A stretch of DNA of 64,000 bases from an uncultured Prevotellaceae bacterium (GCA_900318205.1 ONJS01000018.1:1-64000); one strand, 5' to 3'; shown: positions 41,383 to 48,841, counted from the first letter of the stretch. Made by a program: numbers and translations. Notes: generated by a model from the letters alone, not told the origin.

Positions 41383-41933
41383 GCGGGTACAGCCTCTCCA
41401 ACGGGCACTTCATTGGCGGCATTAACCTCTGCAAACGGGTCATCGGGGTTGCCGTCGAAGTCAATCTCATGCTGGACTACCGCCCACTTCTTCTCACTCA
41501 CATACAGCTCTGCCTCGTATATGAGCGCCTTTACAGCGTCACGCAGATCCTCGCAGCGCTCATAGGGCTCCGTCTCGGGGTCAAATCCGGTAAGGGGTGC
41601 GTTGAGGTTGAGGGTCTTTGATGTGCCGAGTGTTCGCTTGCCGGTGATTACGCACTGCTGGTCGAGGTCGAAACCCTTGACGGTTACGCCAGTGACCGAA
41701 ATGCGGTGCAGCAGGTCCTCGTTCTCGACGCTGCCGAGGTTGTCCCAGTCAATCATGGGCACCTCTCGCTGCTCGGTAAGTTCGGCAAAATAGGGGATGA
41801 GGTCGTTAAGTCTCGCTTTGAAATCCTCATGCACCGGGTTTTTGCCTTTGAGGCAAACGTCGTTGCCGTCATCATCAACAAAGGCGACCTCCAACGTGCC
41901 GCCTTTGCTCAATTTCGCTCTTGTGATGTTCAT
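41379..41933 (-). CDS. Hypothetical protein, 184 aa
   Basis: Start at ATG 41933 (MNITRAKLSKGGTLEVAF); the longer frame is a shadow. Begins with a small beta domain, then a helical region; acidic C terminus. It sits in the recombination/replication operon and overlaps the helicase start by 4 nt. Unrecognised. Confidence 0.6.
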   Translation of the reverse strand: MNITRAKLSKGGTLEVAFVDDDGNDVCLKGKNPVHEDFKARLNDLIPYFAELTEQREVPMIDWDNLGSVENEDLLHRISVTGVTVKGFDLDQQCVITGKRTLGTSKTLNLNAPLTGFDPETEPYERCEDLRDAVKALIYEAELYVSEKKWAVVQHEIDFDGNPDDPFAEVNAANEVPVGEAVPA

Positions 41934-41940
41934 AATGATG

Positions 41941-42420
41941 TCAATAATTAAAATCGATAAATAACTGTACTCCGTGAGGCTCACGGTAGCCTGGGTGACT
42001 CGCCAAATAAGCCGTACGGAGTTTCTCTCTGATAAGTTCACGCTCTTTCTTGCTGACGTTGTACTGGTCGGAGTCGTAGTTGACCTGTAACGCACGTTCA
42101 AGGCTTCCTTGGACGTACTTATCATCCATGAAGATTGAATATACAGTGTACATTCGATTGGCATGCACGCGGTCACTCTCTTCCTCTGAAGTCTGCACGC
42201 GGCTATAGGCTACGTTGATGTAGCGTGACACACCATCGTAGCCGTCTTTGTTGTAGCGAGGGCCGGGATCGTCATTAAGGAAAATGACGGTTAACGCCTC
42301 CCGTTTGACGACCTTATTGAGCTTGGCCCACCCGTAGTACACTCTAAGACGCATGGGGCCTTTTGGCTTTGGCCCTTGCTTTGCTTCAAGCAACTTCAAT
42401 TGGTCAGTGAGTAGGCTCAT
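41941..42420 (-). CDS. Hypothetical protein (RusA-region position), 159 aa
   Basis: Soluble protein, basic, with NKVVKREALTVIFLNDDPGPRY and a C-terminal YREPHGVQLFIDFNY. The C-terminal part reads like a nuclease or resolvase scaffold, but no catalytic motif can be placed. Overlaps the 50-aa gene start. Confidence 0.55.
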   Translation of the reverse strand: MSLLTDQLKLLEAKQGPKPKGPMRLRVYYGWAKLNKVVKREALTVIFLNDDPGPRYNKDGYDGVSRYINVAYSRVQTSEEESDRVHANRMYTVYSIFMDDKYVQGSLERALQVNYDSDQYNVSKKERELIREKLRTAYLASHPGYREPHGVQLFIDFNY

Positions 42421-42569
42421 CGTTTGTTTTGGCTTGCAAGAAACCTCTTTACTCCAGCTTCCATATTTCTGCGGGTTCCTTCAGGAATCGCATTCTCGTA
42501 ATCCTCTTCAGTCCACATATCGTATGGCTTGAGGTTTACAACACTTCCGGAATTCCTTCTATTTTTCAT
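42417..42569 (-). CDS. Small basic protein, 50 aa
   Basis: ATG 42569 (MKNRRNSGSVVNLKPYDMW), ends KRFLASQNKR, overlapping the next gene (ATGA) and beginning 2 nt after the NinB-like stop. Unrecognised. Confidence 0.55.
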   Translation of the reverse strand: MKNRRNSGSVVNLKPYDMWTEEDYENAIPEGTRRNMEAGVKRFLASQNKR

Positions 42570-42570
42570 A

Positions 42571-42987
42571 TTAACGGTATCTGTAATGTTGCACAAACTC
42601 TTGGTAATACCTGTCAGCAGGCAGAGGCAGTGTAATGCCCCATTCAGTAGCGGCATCAGCCTGGACCTTATTCATAAAGTTGGACATCTGCACGGTGTTC
42701 ATTCCGCTCGTGCCACCGACAACCGAAAACCGCCTGCCTCCAACTTCAGTCTCACGCATCAGGAACTTACTGCAGTAGTAGTCGTGCCAGTCCTGTTTTT
42801 CAGTTCCCGTGTTCTCTTCCATGCACTTGAACCACATCCACATGAGCGCGTTCTGGCTGACGGTGCGTGGCTCGGTCTTGCGCTTGATGGTGACGGTATA
42901 GACACCGTTGCGGAGCTGGGAGCATAGGAAGTCGAAGGACTTCTCCATGCTCACCTGCCCGTCACGTTTGGTCAGTGTCGTTTCCAT
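42571..42987 (-). CDS. NinB-like recombination protein, 138 aa
   Basis: Start at ATG 42987. The core EPRTVSQNALMWMWFKCMEENTGTEKQDWHDYYCSKFL (about 38-75) resembles the NinB/Orf family of phage recombination mediators that bind single-stranded DNA and SSB. Adjacent to the SSB gene, which fits. Family call is from pattern memory. Confidence 0.65.
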   Translation of the reverse strand: METTLTKRDGQVSMEKSFDFLCSQLRNGVYTVTIKRKTEPRTVSQNALMWMWFKCMEENTGTEKQDWHDYYCSKFLMRETEVGGRRFSVVGGTSGMNTVQMSNFMNKVQADAATEWGITLPLPADRYYQEFVQHYRYR

Positions 42988-42988
42988 A

Positions 42989-43558
42989 TCACGAAAACGG
43001 CAAGTCATTCACTCCAGGGCCTTGGTAGGGCGTCTGGGGTTGCTGCATCGGCGCGGCCTGCGGCGGCTGGTACTGCGGTTGCTGCACTGGCGGCTGGTAC
43101 TGCTGTCCCGGCATGGGCGCGGGCTGATAGGATTGCGTCTGCTGCACTGGCCTCGGCTGCTGATATTGGGGTGCCGCCTGGGGCTGATATGGCTGTTGGC
43201 CTTGCTGCTGATGCTGTGACGCCTGTTGCGGCTGTCCCAGCAGCTCCATGTCATCGACAACGACCTCAGTCTGATAGCGTTTGACGCCATCGCGTCCCTC
43301 CCATGCGCGGGTGGTCAACTTGCCCCTGATATGGACCTTAGTGCCTTTGCGTACATAACGCTCGCATACGTCGGCAATGCCTCTCCATGCGACTATGTTG
43401 TGCCACTCCGTGCGCTCGGGCACCTGCGTGCCGTCGCTCTTGGTGTAGGCTCGGTCAGTAGTGGCCAATGTGAACTGGGCGAACTTCGTGCCCTGCACTT
43501 CTCGGACTTCTGGGTCTTTGCCCACGTTACCGAGTAGAAAAACCATGTTAACGCTCAT
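42989..43558 (-). CDS. ssb: Single-stranded DNA-binding protein, 189 aa
   Basis: OB-fold domain in the first 110 residues (MSVNMVFLLGNVGKDPEVR, ATTDRAYT, RTEWHNIVAWRGIADVCERYVRKGTKVHIRGKL), then a Gln/Pro-rich disordered linker of about 70 residues and the acidic tip NDLPFS used to recruit partner proteins. Near-standard length. Overlaps the exonuclease gene by 4 nt. Confidence 0.95.
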   Translation of the reverse strand: MSVNMVFLLGNVGKDPEVREVQGTKFAQFTLATTDRAYTKSDGTQVPERTEWHNIVAWRGIADVCERYVRKGTKVHIRGKLTTRAWEGRDGVKRYQTEVVVDDMELLGQPQQASQHQQQGQQPYQPQAAPQYQQPRPVQQTQSYQPAPMPGQQYQPPVQQPQYQPPQAAPMQQPQTPYQGPGVNDLPFS

Positions 43559-44619
43559 TTTTTCTCATTCAGTTTAAGGGTGAAACTTCCAGCCCTGACA
43601 CTTGTAGTCGAATACTCGCTGAACAAGTCGGGATGATCTTCTTTGAACTTCTTGCTGTTGAAGCTGGTGACGAGGCTGTCTTTGGCGATAGTCGCACTGA
43701 ATGCCTCGCACTTAAAGGATTTGATGCCGTTCTCGATCATGGAGGCTTTGAGTCCCTTCTTGAACTCGTCCATGAGGGTGTCGATTTCCTGCTGTCGCTT
43801 GAGCAGGTTGGTGATTGCATGGATAACCTCCAGCGACACGACTCCGGACTGCTCCTGCACGGCGGGAAGGTTGTTGCCCCGCATGATTTCCAGCATTTCG
43901 GGGTCGCCAGTCCACTCATATTCCCAGTGGCCATCAACCCACGTCGCTTTGGTGTGCTCAAGCAAAGCCTTGACGAAATCGTCAGGTTGTCGCTCGATGA
44001 TCCAGAACTCGCCCTTATCGTGACGTAGCCAGTTGGCGGCAAGGCCCTCGACCTTATCGCCCGTCTGCTTCTCGTACAGGTAGGCATACACGCTCAACTG
44101 CCAAGATAGGTAGAGTTTCAAGCCAGCGACACCACCCGGGTAGTAGTCCAGGTTGTTGGTCTTGGTATCGACAAGCCATGTGCCTTGCGTCACGATCTTG
44201 CGCCACACGTTGTCAATGTTGGATGCATACTGGGCGTTGTCGCTGATGGTGTACTCGTTGGCGATGGGCTCGAAGCCCTCACGGTGCTTGATGTAGGTCT
44301 CCAGCTCTTTGGCAACGTCAAAGGGACCGAACACCTGCGTGCCGTAGTCCCTTGTGTAATGCCATATTGCCGGGTGCTTGGTCTGCTTGATGCGGATTTC
44401 GTCGTAGGTCTCGATGGACTTGTGCACGGCTGACCCGTAGGCACCAGCGCGAGGGATGGCCACCTGCTTGACGTACTCGGGGGCACCAGGGTAAACGCCG
44501 AGGTTGAGTATCGCATGGATGAGGCCAGTGATACCGCTCAGGCGCTTCGTGCCAAGCCAGTAGCCATGAGGATCTTCCTCAAAGCGTACTGGCGACTTGG
44601 GTAAGGCTAACTTCGTCAT
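43555..44619 (-). CDS. RecB-like PD-(D/E)XK exonuclease, 354 aa
   Basis: Catalytic core: NIDNVWRKI (Asp), LVDTKTNNLDY (D-x-T-K) and QLSVYAYLYEKQTGD (Gln motif) at about residues 130-190, as in Cas4/RecB nucleases. N-terminal part (TKRLSGITGLIHAILN) matches phage recombination exonucleases. With the ERF annealase next to it, it forms the phage homologous-recombination pair. Confidence 0.85.
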   Translation of the reverse strand: MTKLALPKSPVRFEEDPHGYWLGTKRLSGITGLIHAILNLGVYPGAPEYVKQVAIPRAGAYGSAVHKSIETYDEIRIKQTKHPAIWHYTRDYGTQVFGPFDVAKELETYIKHREGFEPIANEYTISDNAQYASNIDNVWRKIVTQGTWLVDTKTNNLDYYPGGVAGLKLYLSWQLSVYAYLYEKQTGDKVEGLAANWLRHDKGEFWIIERQPDDFVKALLEHTKATWVDGHWEYEWTGDPEMLEIMRGNNLPAVQEQSGVVSLEVIHAITNLLKRQQEIDTLMDEFKKGLKASMIENGIKSFKCEAFSATIAKDSLVTSFNSKKFKEDHPDLFSEYSTTSVRAGSFTLKLNEKK

Positions 44620-45281
44620 GACTGCTGCAACTCGTTAGCTTTCTTGATGCAGGCATCATAGAACTCGGTACCCTTGGCACACATGGCAGGGTACTCGGTG
44701 GAATACTTCTGCCATACGTTCGTGTACTCCTCATTGTTCGTTGCGGCTTCAAGGTCGGCGAGTGCCTGCTTCAAGACCTCGCCGGTAAAAGCAACGGCAT
44801 TGGCTCCAGTGGCCTTCTTGGTCGTTCGCTTACTTGTCGGCTCCTTGAATGTCGCTTGGTTTCCACAAGCGGCATTGGCGTCGTCGTCGGTGTCGGCCAC
44901 GATGCCGAGGATGGCGCAATAGGTATAGCGTTTAAGATAGGTAATCGCGGAGCCGAGTGCCTGGTAGTCGCTGGGCTGGCCGATGGTAATCTCACTCCTG
45001 AACCACTGGCCGCTTTTGTGGGTAAGCATGGTTACAAGCGTGCCGTTGCTGATGATCTGCGTGACGGCGAGGCCGTGCTTGCTCATCGTAGGAACCGCTG
45101 CCTTGACGCACGTTGACAGGTCGGCATACTTGAAAGTGTAAGAGCTTCCCGTGCGGGTCTTGACGCTCACTTCCTTGCTTAACTCAGGTTGTTTCAACTC
45201 GGACTGAAAAGCCGAGAGGGCCGCCGAAATCTCGTTAATCTCTGCACTCATGAATGTTGTGGTTTGTCCTTCCATGTTCAT
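44616..45281 (-). CDS. ERF-family single-strand annealing protein, 221 aa
   Basis: ERF signature: AALSAFQSELKQPELSKEV, YKYADLS-type segment (FKYADLSTCVKAAVP), and the conserved QALGSAITYLKRYTYCAILGI (about 107-127). Anneals complementary single strands during recombination. Two in-frame ATGs at the start (45281 preferred by the leader spacing). First gene of the B2 operon. Confidence 0.92.
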   Translation of the reverse strand: MNMEGQTTTFMSAEINEISAALSAFQSELKQPELSKEVSVKTRTGSSYTFKYADLSTCVKAAVPTMSKHGLAVTQIISNGTLVTMLTHKSGQWFRSEITIGQPSDYQALGSAITYLKRYTYCAILGIVADTDDDANAACGNQATFKEPTSKRTTKKATGANAVAFTGEVLKQALADLEAATNNEEYTNVWQKYSTEYPAMCAKGTEFYDACIKKANELQQS

Positions 45282-45287
45282 TCAGTT

Positions 45288-45375
45288 TAATTGGTTTGAC
45301 TTATGAATTAACTCACTGTAAAGTTAGTCAGTTTTGGCGGATTACAGGCAACACAAGTGCCGCCATTTTAACGCC
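45288..45375 (-). promoter_or_regulatory. Middle promoter B2 upstream of ERF gene
   Basis: Minus strand: box GGCGTTAAAATGGCG (45361-45375), 8 bp, GTTG (45349-45352), 22 bp, TAACTTTA (45319-45326), leader AAGTCAAACCAATTA (45288-45302). Same spacing as promoter B1. Confidence 0.65.
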
Positions 45376-45618
45376 TTAACTCTTTGTAACGATTGGCCCG
45401 ATTTGCTCCTGCCACTTCTCGAACACCCTGCAAATGGTGTCCTTGAATTTGGGGAGGTCCTGGGCGTGGATAAAGATGCGGTGACGTGTTCCATTGTTGC
45501 CCTGCGTAGGGGCTTCAACGATTTGGAGATAGGGATCGCCCTTCACGTCTTCGCGGGCATCGAAATGATACGCACGGGTGCCTGCGAACTGGGTCTCAGT
45601 AAATATTACATTCTCCAT
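45376..45618 (-). CDS. Small protein, PUR/DUF3276-like, 80 aa
   Basis: YHFDAREDVKGDPYLQIVE and RHRIFIHAQDLPKFKDTI resemble one PUR-type repeat of DUF3276 proteins, which bind single-stranded nucleic acid. Located just upstream of the recombination operon. It could assist ERF/SSB. Moderate similarity by eye only. Confidence 0.55.
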   Translation of the reverse strand: MENVIFTETQFAGTRAYHFDAREDVKGDPYLQIVEAPTQGNNGTRHRIFIHAQDLPKFKDTICRVFEKWQEQIGPIVTKS

Positions 45619-45641
45619 TGTGATGATGATTAAGTGATGAT

Positions 45642-45709
45642 GTGGCAGCTCTGGAATCGAACCAGAGACACGCCGCCTCTCTACCTCGACGTGCCCACCG
45701 TGACTGCCT
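45642..45709 (-). tRNA. tRNA-like element 1 (degenerate)
   Basis: Minus strand: perfect T-arm TCTGG-TTCGATT-CCAGA followed by GCTGCCA, which pairs mostly with AGGCAGT 67 nt upstream. The middle is short (36 nt) and does not give a normal D-arm or anticodon arm; CACG/CGTG can pair around a long loop. A true tRNA is doubtful. Confidence 0.35.
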
Positions 45710-45860
45710 TTCCTGCAAGTACCCCGCAGGACGGGTGATGAGAAACCATCAACGCCTCACGGCGGTAATGGTCACAAATGTTTCATTTAATTGTAATTAA
45801 CCTCTAATACCATTAACATAAACCTTAAAACTAATACCAATGAAAACAAAACGTGAATTG

Positions 45861-45932
45861 TGGTCGTGGCTGGAGTCGAACCAGCGATTGCCGCATTAGG
45901 TTGCGGAGTTCATCCGTCGGAACTTCACGACC
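45861..45932 (-). tRNA. tRNA-like element 2, cloverleaf with possible CUA anticodon
   Basis: 72 nt that fold as a complete cloverleaf: acceptor GGTCGTG/CACGACC (7 of 7 pairs) with discriminator A, D-stem GTTC/GAAC, anticodon stem CCGCA/TGCGG, T-stem GCTGG/CCAGC with loop TTCGACT. Deviations: the anticodon loop is only 6 nt (ACCTAA), U8 and U33 are missing. Its loop contains CTA, which would be an amber suppressor, but the frame of the anticodon is uncertain. CCA is not encoded. Confidence 0.5.
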
Positions 45933-46107
45933 AGAAACCGCCACCGCTTCACAACGGCAGCGGAATGAAGCAAATAGTCTAAAAAAAGAAAGCCTTCAAC
46001 CAGTATCGTCAGTGCACTTATCCATCTCCAGTGAATAAGGCGTAACCCCTCCGACTTGGCAAAAAACTTATGAAAAAGTATTACTTTATCAGCACTTTTG
46101 AATGCTT

Positions 46108-46199
46108 GCGGGACTTGCGGAATCGAACCGCCGCGAAACTGCCGCTTTTCGAGAAACAAACATATTTGTGGATTTTGCAGCCCCACACCTGTAGCCCCA
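46108..46199 (-). tRNA. tRNA-like element 3 (partial)
   Basis: T-loop TTCGATT with a 4-bp stem GCGG/CCGC, followed by AGTCCCG, which can pair with TGGGGCT (two copies, at 46193-46199 and 46179-46185). No canonical anticodon arm found. Possibly a decayed tRNA. Confidence 0.3.
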
Positions 46200-46239
46200 A
46201 ATAAGCCCGCCACACGCAGAGGAATGGCGGGCACTCCAT

Positions 46240-46422
46240 TTTTTTATTAACTTTTAATTTGGATGATATGAAGAAAAACTATCCTTTCCGCAGATCCGCT
46301 GCGGCCCGGTGTTGAGTGCCCGGCCGATGCAAGCCGGGCGTTAGTTTGATTGTTTTGAATTATGATTACACCCTCACGGGCTTTTTGTGCCAGCGCGGGT
46401 CTTGCTCCCGCCGGCGCCCTGG
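46240..46422. other. Non-coding stretch with strong hairpins
   Basis: No plausible gene. Contains hairpin GCCCGGC/GCCGGGC with an 8-nt loop (46348-46372 region), CCGCAG/CTGCGG nearby, and a GC-rich stem just after the stop of the 58-aa gene (CCAGCGCGGG with CCCGC..CTGG, about 46390-46422). Could encode a structured RNA together with the tRNA-like elements. Confidence 0.35.
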
Positions 46423-46599
46423 TTAGACGTCACTGGCTTTGCCCTGCTGCTCATCCATCAGGAAGCGGTAAAGGATGATAGCTGCAGGGATCCAGATGCA
46501 CAGCCAAAGGAACAGGTCAGCTATTGACTCCGCATCATCAGGAGTACATAAAACAAGAAAAAAACACACGGTAGCGGTAAAGTGCTTCAATACTTTCAT
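46423..46599 (-). CDS. Small membrane protein, 58 aa
   Basis: ATG 46599 (MKVLKHFTATVCFFLVLCTP) to TAA at 46423. Two hydrophobic segments: an N-terminal one that could be a signal peptide and SIADLFLWLCIWIPAAIILY. The leader element lies 13-26 nt upstream of the ATG, which supports a real gene. Unknown role. Confidence 0.6.
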   Translation of the reverse strand: MKVLKHFTATVCFFLVLCTPDDAESIADLFLWLCIWIPAAIILYRFLMDEQQGKASDV

Positions 46600-46628
46600 A
46601 GTCGTTTGGTTTTATTGGTTTGACTTCA

Positions 46629-46862
46629 TTATTTTCTCATGTTCCTGCAATGACGCAACACGTCGGCGGCGTTGCAGTACCAGCGCCCGTTCTGCTTAAC
46701 GGACTTCTTGTCGGCTCTGATTGCGCCGCTCTCAACAAGGCGCACGAGGCGCTCACGGCCTCCCACAATCTTGGCGGCAGTGGTCTTGCAAAAAAATTGG
46801 TTTGCCATCGCCAAAAAGATATTCTCAAGGTGGATGGCGGCGGTGTCAATGGGCTGTTTCAT
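46629..46862 (-). CDS. Small HTH DNA-binding protein (excisionase-like), 77 aa
   Basis: KTTAAKIVGGRERLVRLVESGAIRADKKS (about 26-54) looks like a MerR/excisionase-type winged helix in which a helix-turn-helix chooses a site, followed by NGRWYCNAADVLRH. Size and position near the integrase side suit an excisionase or a regulator. Overlaps the gene upstream (ATGA). Confidence 0.6.
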   Translation of the reverse strand: MKQPIDTAAIHLENIFLAMANQFFCKTTAAKIVGGRERLVRLVESGAIRADKKSVKQNGRWYCNAADVLRHCRNMRK

Positions 46863-47053
46863 GCTACTCTCGTTACGATGATTGACTTGGTGGGTGCGTT
46901 CTGCTTGGTGGTGAATTTCTTGCCATTGCAGCGGTCAACCGCCAAGTCCCTGTACATGATTGTGCTCACACTGCCCGCCTGCTCGATGGGGAAAGACGCG
47001 CATCCCCCGATTTCAAGTTCTCTCAATGTCTGGGCTATTGACTTCTTTTCCAT
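46859..47053 (-). CDS. Small conserved-type phage regulator, 64 aa
   Basis: MEKKSIAQTLRELEIGG, then SFPIEQAGSVSTI and a basic KKFTTKQNAPTKSIIVTRVA end. I recognise the pattern from small proteins found repeatedly in Bacteroidales phages, probably DNA-binding, but no named function. ATGA-coupled to the HTH gene. Confidence 0.6.
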   Translation of the reverse strand: MEKKSIAQTLRELEIGGCASFPIEQAGSVSTIMYRDLAVDRCNGKKFTTKQNAPTKSIIVTRVA

Positions 47054-47078
47054 GTTATAAAGAATTGGTGAATATTGG

Positions 47079-47201
47079 GGCCGGTGGCAGGGCTCGAACC
47101 TGCGCTCGTCAAGTGTCCGTCCGTATGGATCGGGCTTTAGTCGTCGGTCTGGCCAACTGACTGGCTCCCTATCGCAGGAGAGCCACGGCGACTACACCAG
47201 C
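47079..47201 (-). ncRNA. tRNA-like structured RNA 4, 123 nt, encoded CCA
   Basis: Closing stem GCTGGTG/CACCGGC (7 bp, one G-T), discriminator C and encoded CCA (47076-47078), and perfect T-arm GCAGG-TTCGAGC-CCTGC. Between them, a 6-bp stem TAGTCG/CGACTA encloses hairpin GGCTCTC/GGGAGCC. The remainder includes a CTAAA sequence in the place of an anticodon loop. Too long for a normal tRNA, so either an expanded tRNA or a tRNA-like RNA. Confidence 0.4.
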
Positions 47202-47230
47202 CTATCATAGTAGAATTATCAAAGTGTCAA

Positions 47231-47392
47231 TTACTCATGGATGGACTTCACGCCATCCATATCGTGGCCAGCTGTGTAGCTGGACTTCTCGCAGGCACGG
47301 CCTTTCACTCTCGCTCGGATGTCACTCTTATTGCGTTCACCGCTCGCCCGTGAGGGGGTCATGGCGGTTAGGCTACTTTCCTGCCTGCTCAT
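47231..47392 (-). CDS. Possible small basic protein, 53 aa (low confidence)
   Basis: Open from ATG 47392 (MSRQESSLTAMTPSRASGER) to TAA at 47231. The ATG overlaps the stop of a 15-codon frame upstream (ATGA). Composition is Ser/Arg-rich and there is no recognised domain; the stretch may instead be untranslated RNA between tRNA-like elements 4 and 5. Confidence 0.25.
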   Translation of the reverse strand: MSRQESSLTAMTPSRASGERNKSDIRARVKGRACEKSSYTAGHDMDGVKSIHE

Positions 47393-47477
47393 CGCTCGGG
47401 TTGCCGCCTTTGGCGGTACTTCCAGCGGTTTGCCATCATGTCAAGGGACTCTACTTTGGCGTCCTTGCGGACTTTTG

Positions 47478-47567
47478 GGCGGCAGGCGGGAGTCGAACCC
47501 GCGACACGTGTATTGGCCCATTTCAGGTCACACGCTTCCTCCGTGCCTCTATACGGGCTACTGCCGC
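47478..47567 (-). tRNA. tRNA-like element 5, class II type, possible Ser(GGA)
   Basis: 90 nt with acceptor GCGGCAG/CTGCCGC (7 of 7), T-arm GCGGG-TTCGACT-CCCGC, D-like stem GCC/GGC and anticodon-like stem CACG-GAGGAAG-CGTG whose 7-nt loop would present GGA (Ser). A long variable region of about 25 nt fits class II tRNAs such as Ser. U33 is replaced by A, and the D and anticodon stems compete for bases, so a functional tRNA is uncertain. Confidence 0.45.
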
Positions 47568-47584
47568 TATCTAATTGGTTTGTC

Positions 47585-47776
47585 CTACACTTTCACAATG
47601 CAGTTTGTCGTTTCCAGTTTGCCGTTCACGAACTCGCAGCCGTAGAGTTTGGCACCCCAAACGTGGGGATTGCGGTCTGCCTCAGCGAGTGCCTTCCTGG
47701 CTGCCTTCTCGTCGTTGTAAACATCCTCAGTCATGTGATGCTCGCTATACACGATTGAAAGTTTGTAGAGTTTCAT
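47585..47776 (-). CDS. Small hypothetical protein, 63 aa
   Basis: MKLYKLSIVYSEHHMTEDVYN, then a helical KAARKALAEADRNP and a beta C terminus. Preceded by the leader element AAGTCAAACCAA at 47794-47806. Unrecognised. Confidence 0.6.
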   Translation of the reverse strand: MKLYKLSIVYSEHHMTEDVYNDEKAARKALAEADRNPHVWGAKLYGCEFVNGKLETTNCIVKV

Positions 47777-47816
47777 AGTCAGTGTCGCTTTGGTTTGGTT
47801 TGACTTACGGAGTGGG

Positions 47817-48278
47817 TTACTTAGAGAGGAATATCAGAAGGCCGTCGATGTCGATGTCGTTGCCCTCGGTCAGAGCGGTGAGGTAGTCGCCCTTGCTGAT
47901 TTCATATTTATCAATGAGCGCGTTGAGAGTCTTCTTGAGGATTTCACACTGACGGTAGTATTGCAGATGATATTTGCCGGAGGAGTCCGACTTTGCGTTC
48001 GCATCAGCGAGTAACTTTTCAAGTTCACGGATTTTCTCGTTGTTCTCGCAGATCTCGTTAGTCGCGTTGTCTCTCTCTGCATTGATGGCGGCGAGCTTTT
48101 CATTGGCCGCTGCAAGTTGGGCCTTCAATGCGTTGTACTCCTCGGCAGCTCGGTGCTGCATGTCAATAAGTCGCTTGATTTCATCGCGGGCTGCATCAGA
48201 GAATTTGCGCAGCTCGTCCTCGTTCATTTCATTAGTTGGTTTGATGCCGTCAATAAAGCATTTAATGTTAGTTTCCAT
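47817..48278 (-). CDS. Coiled-coil protein, first gene of leftward early operon, 153 aa
   Basis: Residues 20-110 form a long coiled coil (EYNALKAQLAAANEKLAAINAERDNA and neighbours). First gene transcribed leftward from the repressor-controlled promoter at 48360. Its role may be regulatory (anti-repressor or antiterminator position), but there is no domain evidence. Confidence 0.65.
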   Translation of the reverse strand: METNIKCFIDGIKPTNEMNEDELRKFSDAARDEIKRLIDMQHRAAEEYNALKAQLAAANEKLAAINAERDNATNEICENNEKIRELEKLLADANAKSDSSGKYHLQYYRQCEILKKTLNALIDKYEISKGDYLTALTEGNDIDIDGLLIFLSK

Positions 48279-48359
48279 TGTGGTTAATTTTTTGAGTTAT
48301 ACATTGTTGTTGTTTCAAACAAATACACTATATTTGCGGTGTTAGTTTGTTTGTTGATG

Positions 48360-48421
48360 CAAAGGTAGGTCGTTTGACCTAATTAACCAAACAAAAAACG
48401 AAAAATTTTGGTCATTTGACC
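48360..48421. promoter_or_regulatory. Divergent lysogeny switch: leftward promoter and two operators
   Basis: Leftward promoter: TTTG (48388-48391 region, minus strand), about 20 bp, perfect -7 TACCTTTG (48360-48367). Operator 1 AGGTC-GTTT-GACCT (48367-48380) lies inside that spacer. Operator 2 TGGTC-ATTT-GACCT (48409-48422) overlaps a rightward TTTG-18-AACATTTG promoter for the repressor. A further rightward -7 TATATTTG is at 48329-48336. This layout lets the repressor at 48446 shut off the leftward early operon and control itself. Confidence 0.6.
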
Positions 48422-48445
48422 TATTTTTAACATTTGTTTTGAATT

Positions 48446-48841
48446 ATGGCTAATGTAACAAAAGATGAAATCCTTACTCGCTTGAATGATTTTCGCGAGT
48501 ATTGCGGCATGAGCAAAGCTACTTTTGCCGCGTCGATTGGAATGGAGCAAACAACAGTCAATAATCAGTTCCTGGGCAAACGTAGCTTGTCGCTTGACTT
48601 GGTGCTATCTACGCTCAATGCGTTTAGTGAGTTGTCTGGAGAGTGGTTACTGCGTGATCGTGGCGATATGCTCATTTCCAAATACAGCGATACGCCAGAG
48701 GCAATGCAGCTCAAATACTCTGAGCGCATAGAAAAACTCATCTCTACAATTGAAACACTTCAAGAGACAATTGACCTAAGGAATAGGTTGATTGAATCGT
48801 TGCAGTCTGAGGTCGAACAACTCAAAAAACAAGTCAATTGA
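48446..48841 (+). CDS. XRE-family phage repressor with coiled-coil C terminus, 131 aa
   Basis: N-terminal helix-turn-helix of the XRE/Cro-CI type: LTRLNDFREYCGMSKATFAASIGMEQTTVNNQFLG (about 10-44). The C-terminal half is a leucine-zipper-like coiled coil (IEKLISTIETLQETIDLRNRLIESLQ) that would drive dimerisation. There is no S24 self-cleavage domain. It lies next to palindromic operators and opposite the leftward early operon, so it is the likely lysogeny repressor. Confidence 0.82.
   Translation: MANVTKDEILTRLNDFREYCGMSKATFAASIGMEQTTVNNQFLGKRSLSLDLVLSTLNAFSELSGEWLLRDRGDMLISKYSDTPEAMQLKYSERIEKLISTIETLQETIDLRNRLIESLQSEVEQLKKQVN

Noticed and set aside
43020-43230. CTG/GGC-rich repeats as a possible regulatory repeat
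   Set aside because: They code for the Gln/Pro linker of SSB.
45896-46234. 112-codon minus-strand frame through the tRNA-like elements
   Set aside because: Passes through two tRNA-like elements and has no good start; part of it is hydrophobic by chance.
47224-47574. Plus-strand frames near 47.2-47.8 kb
   Set aside because: They are antisense to tRNA-like elements and a small gene, and their composition is Ser/Arg/Cys-rich.
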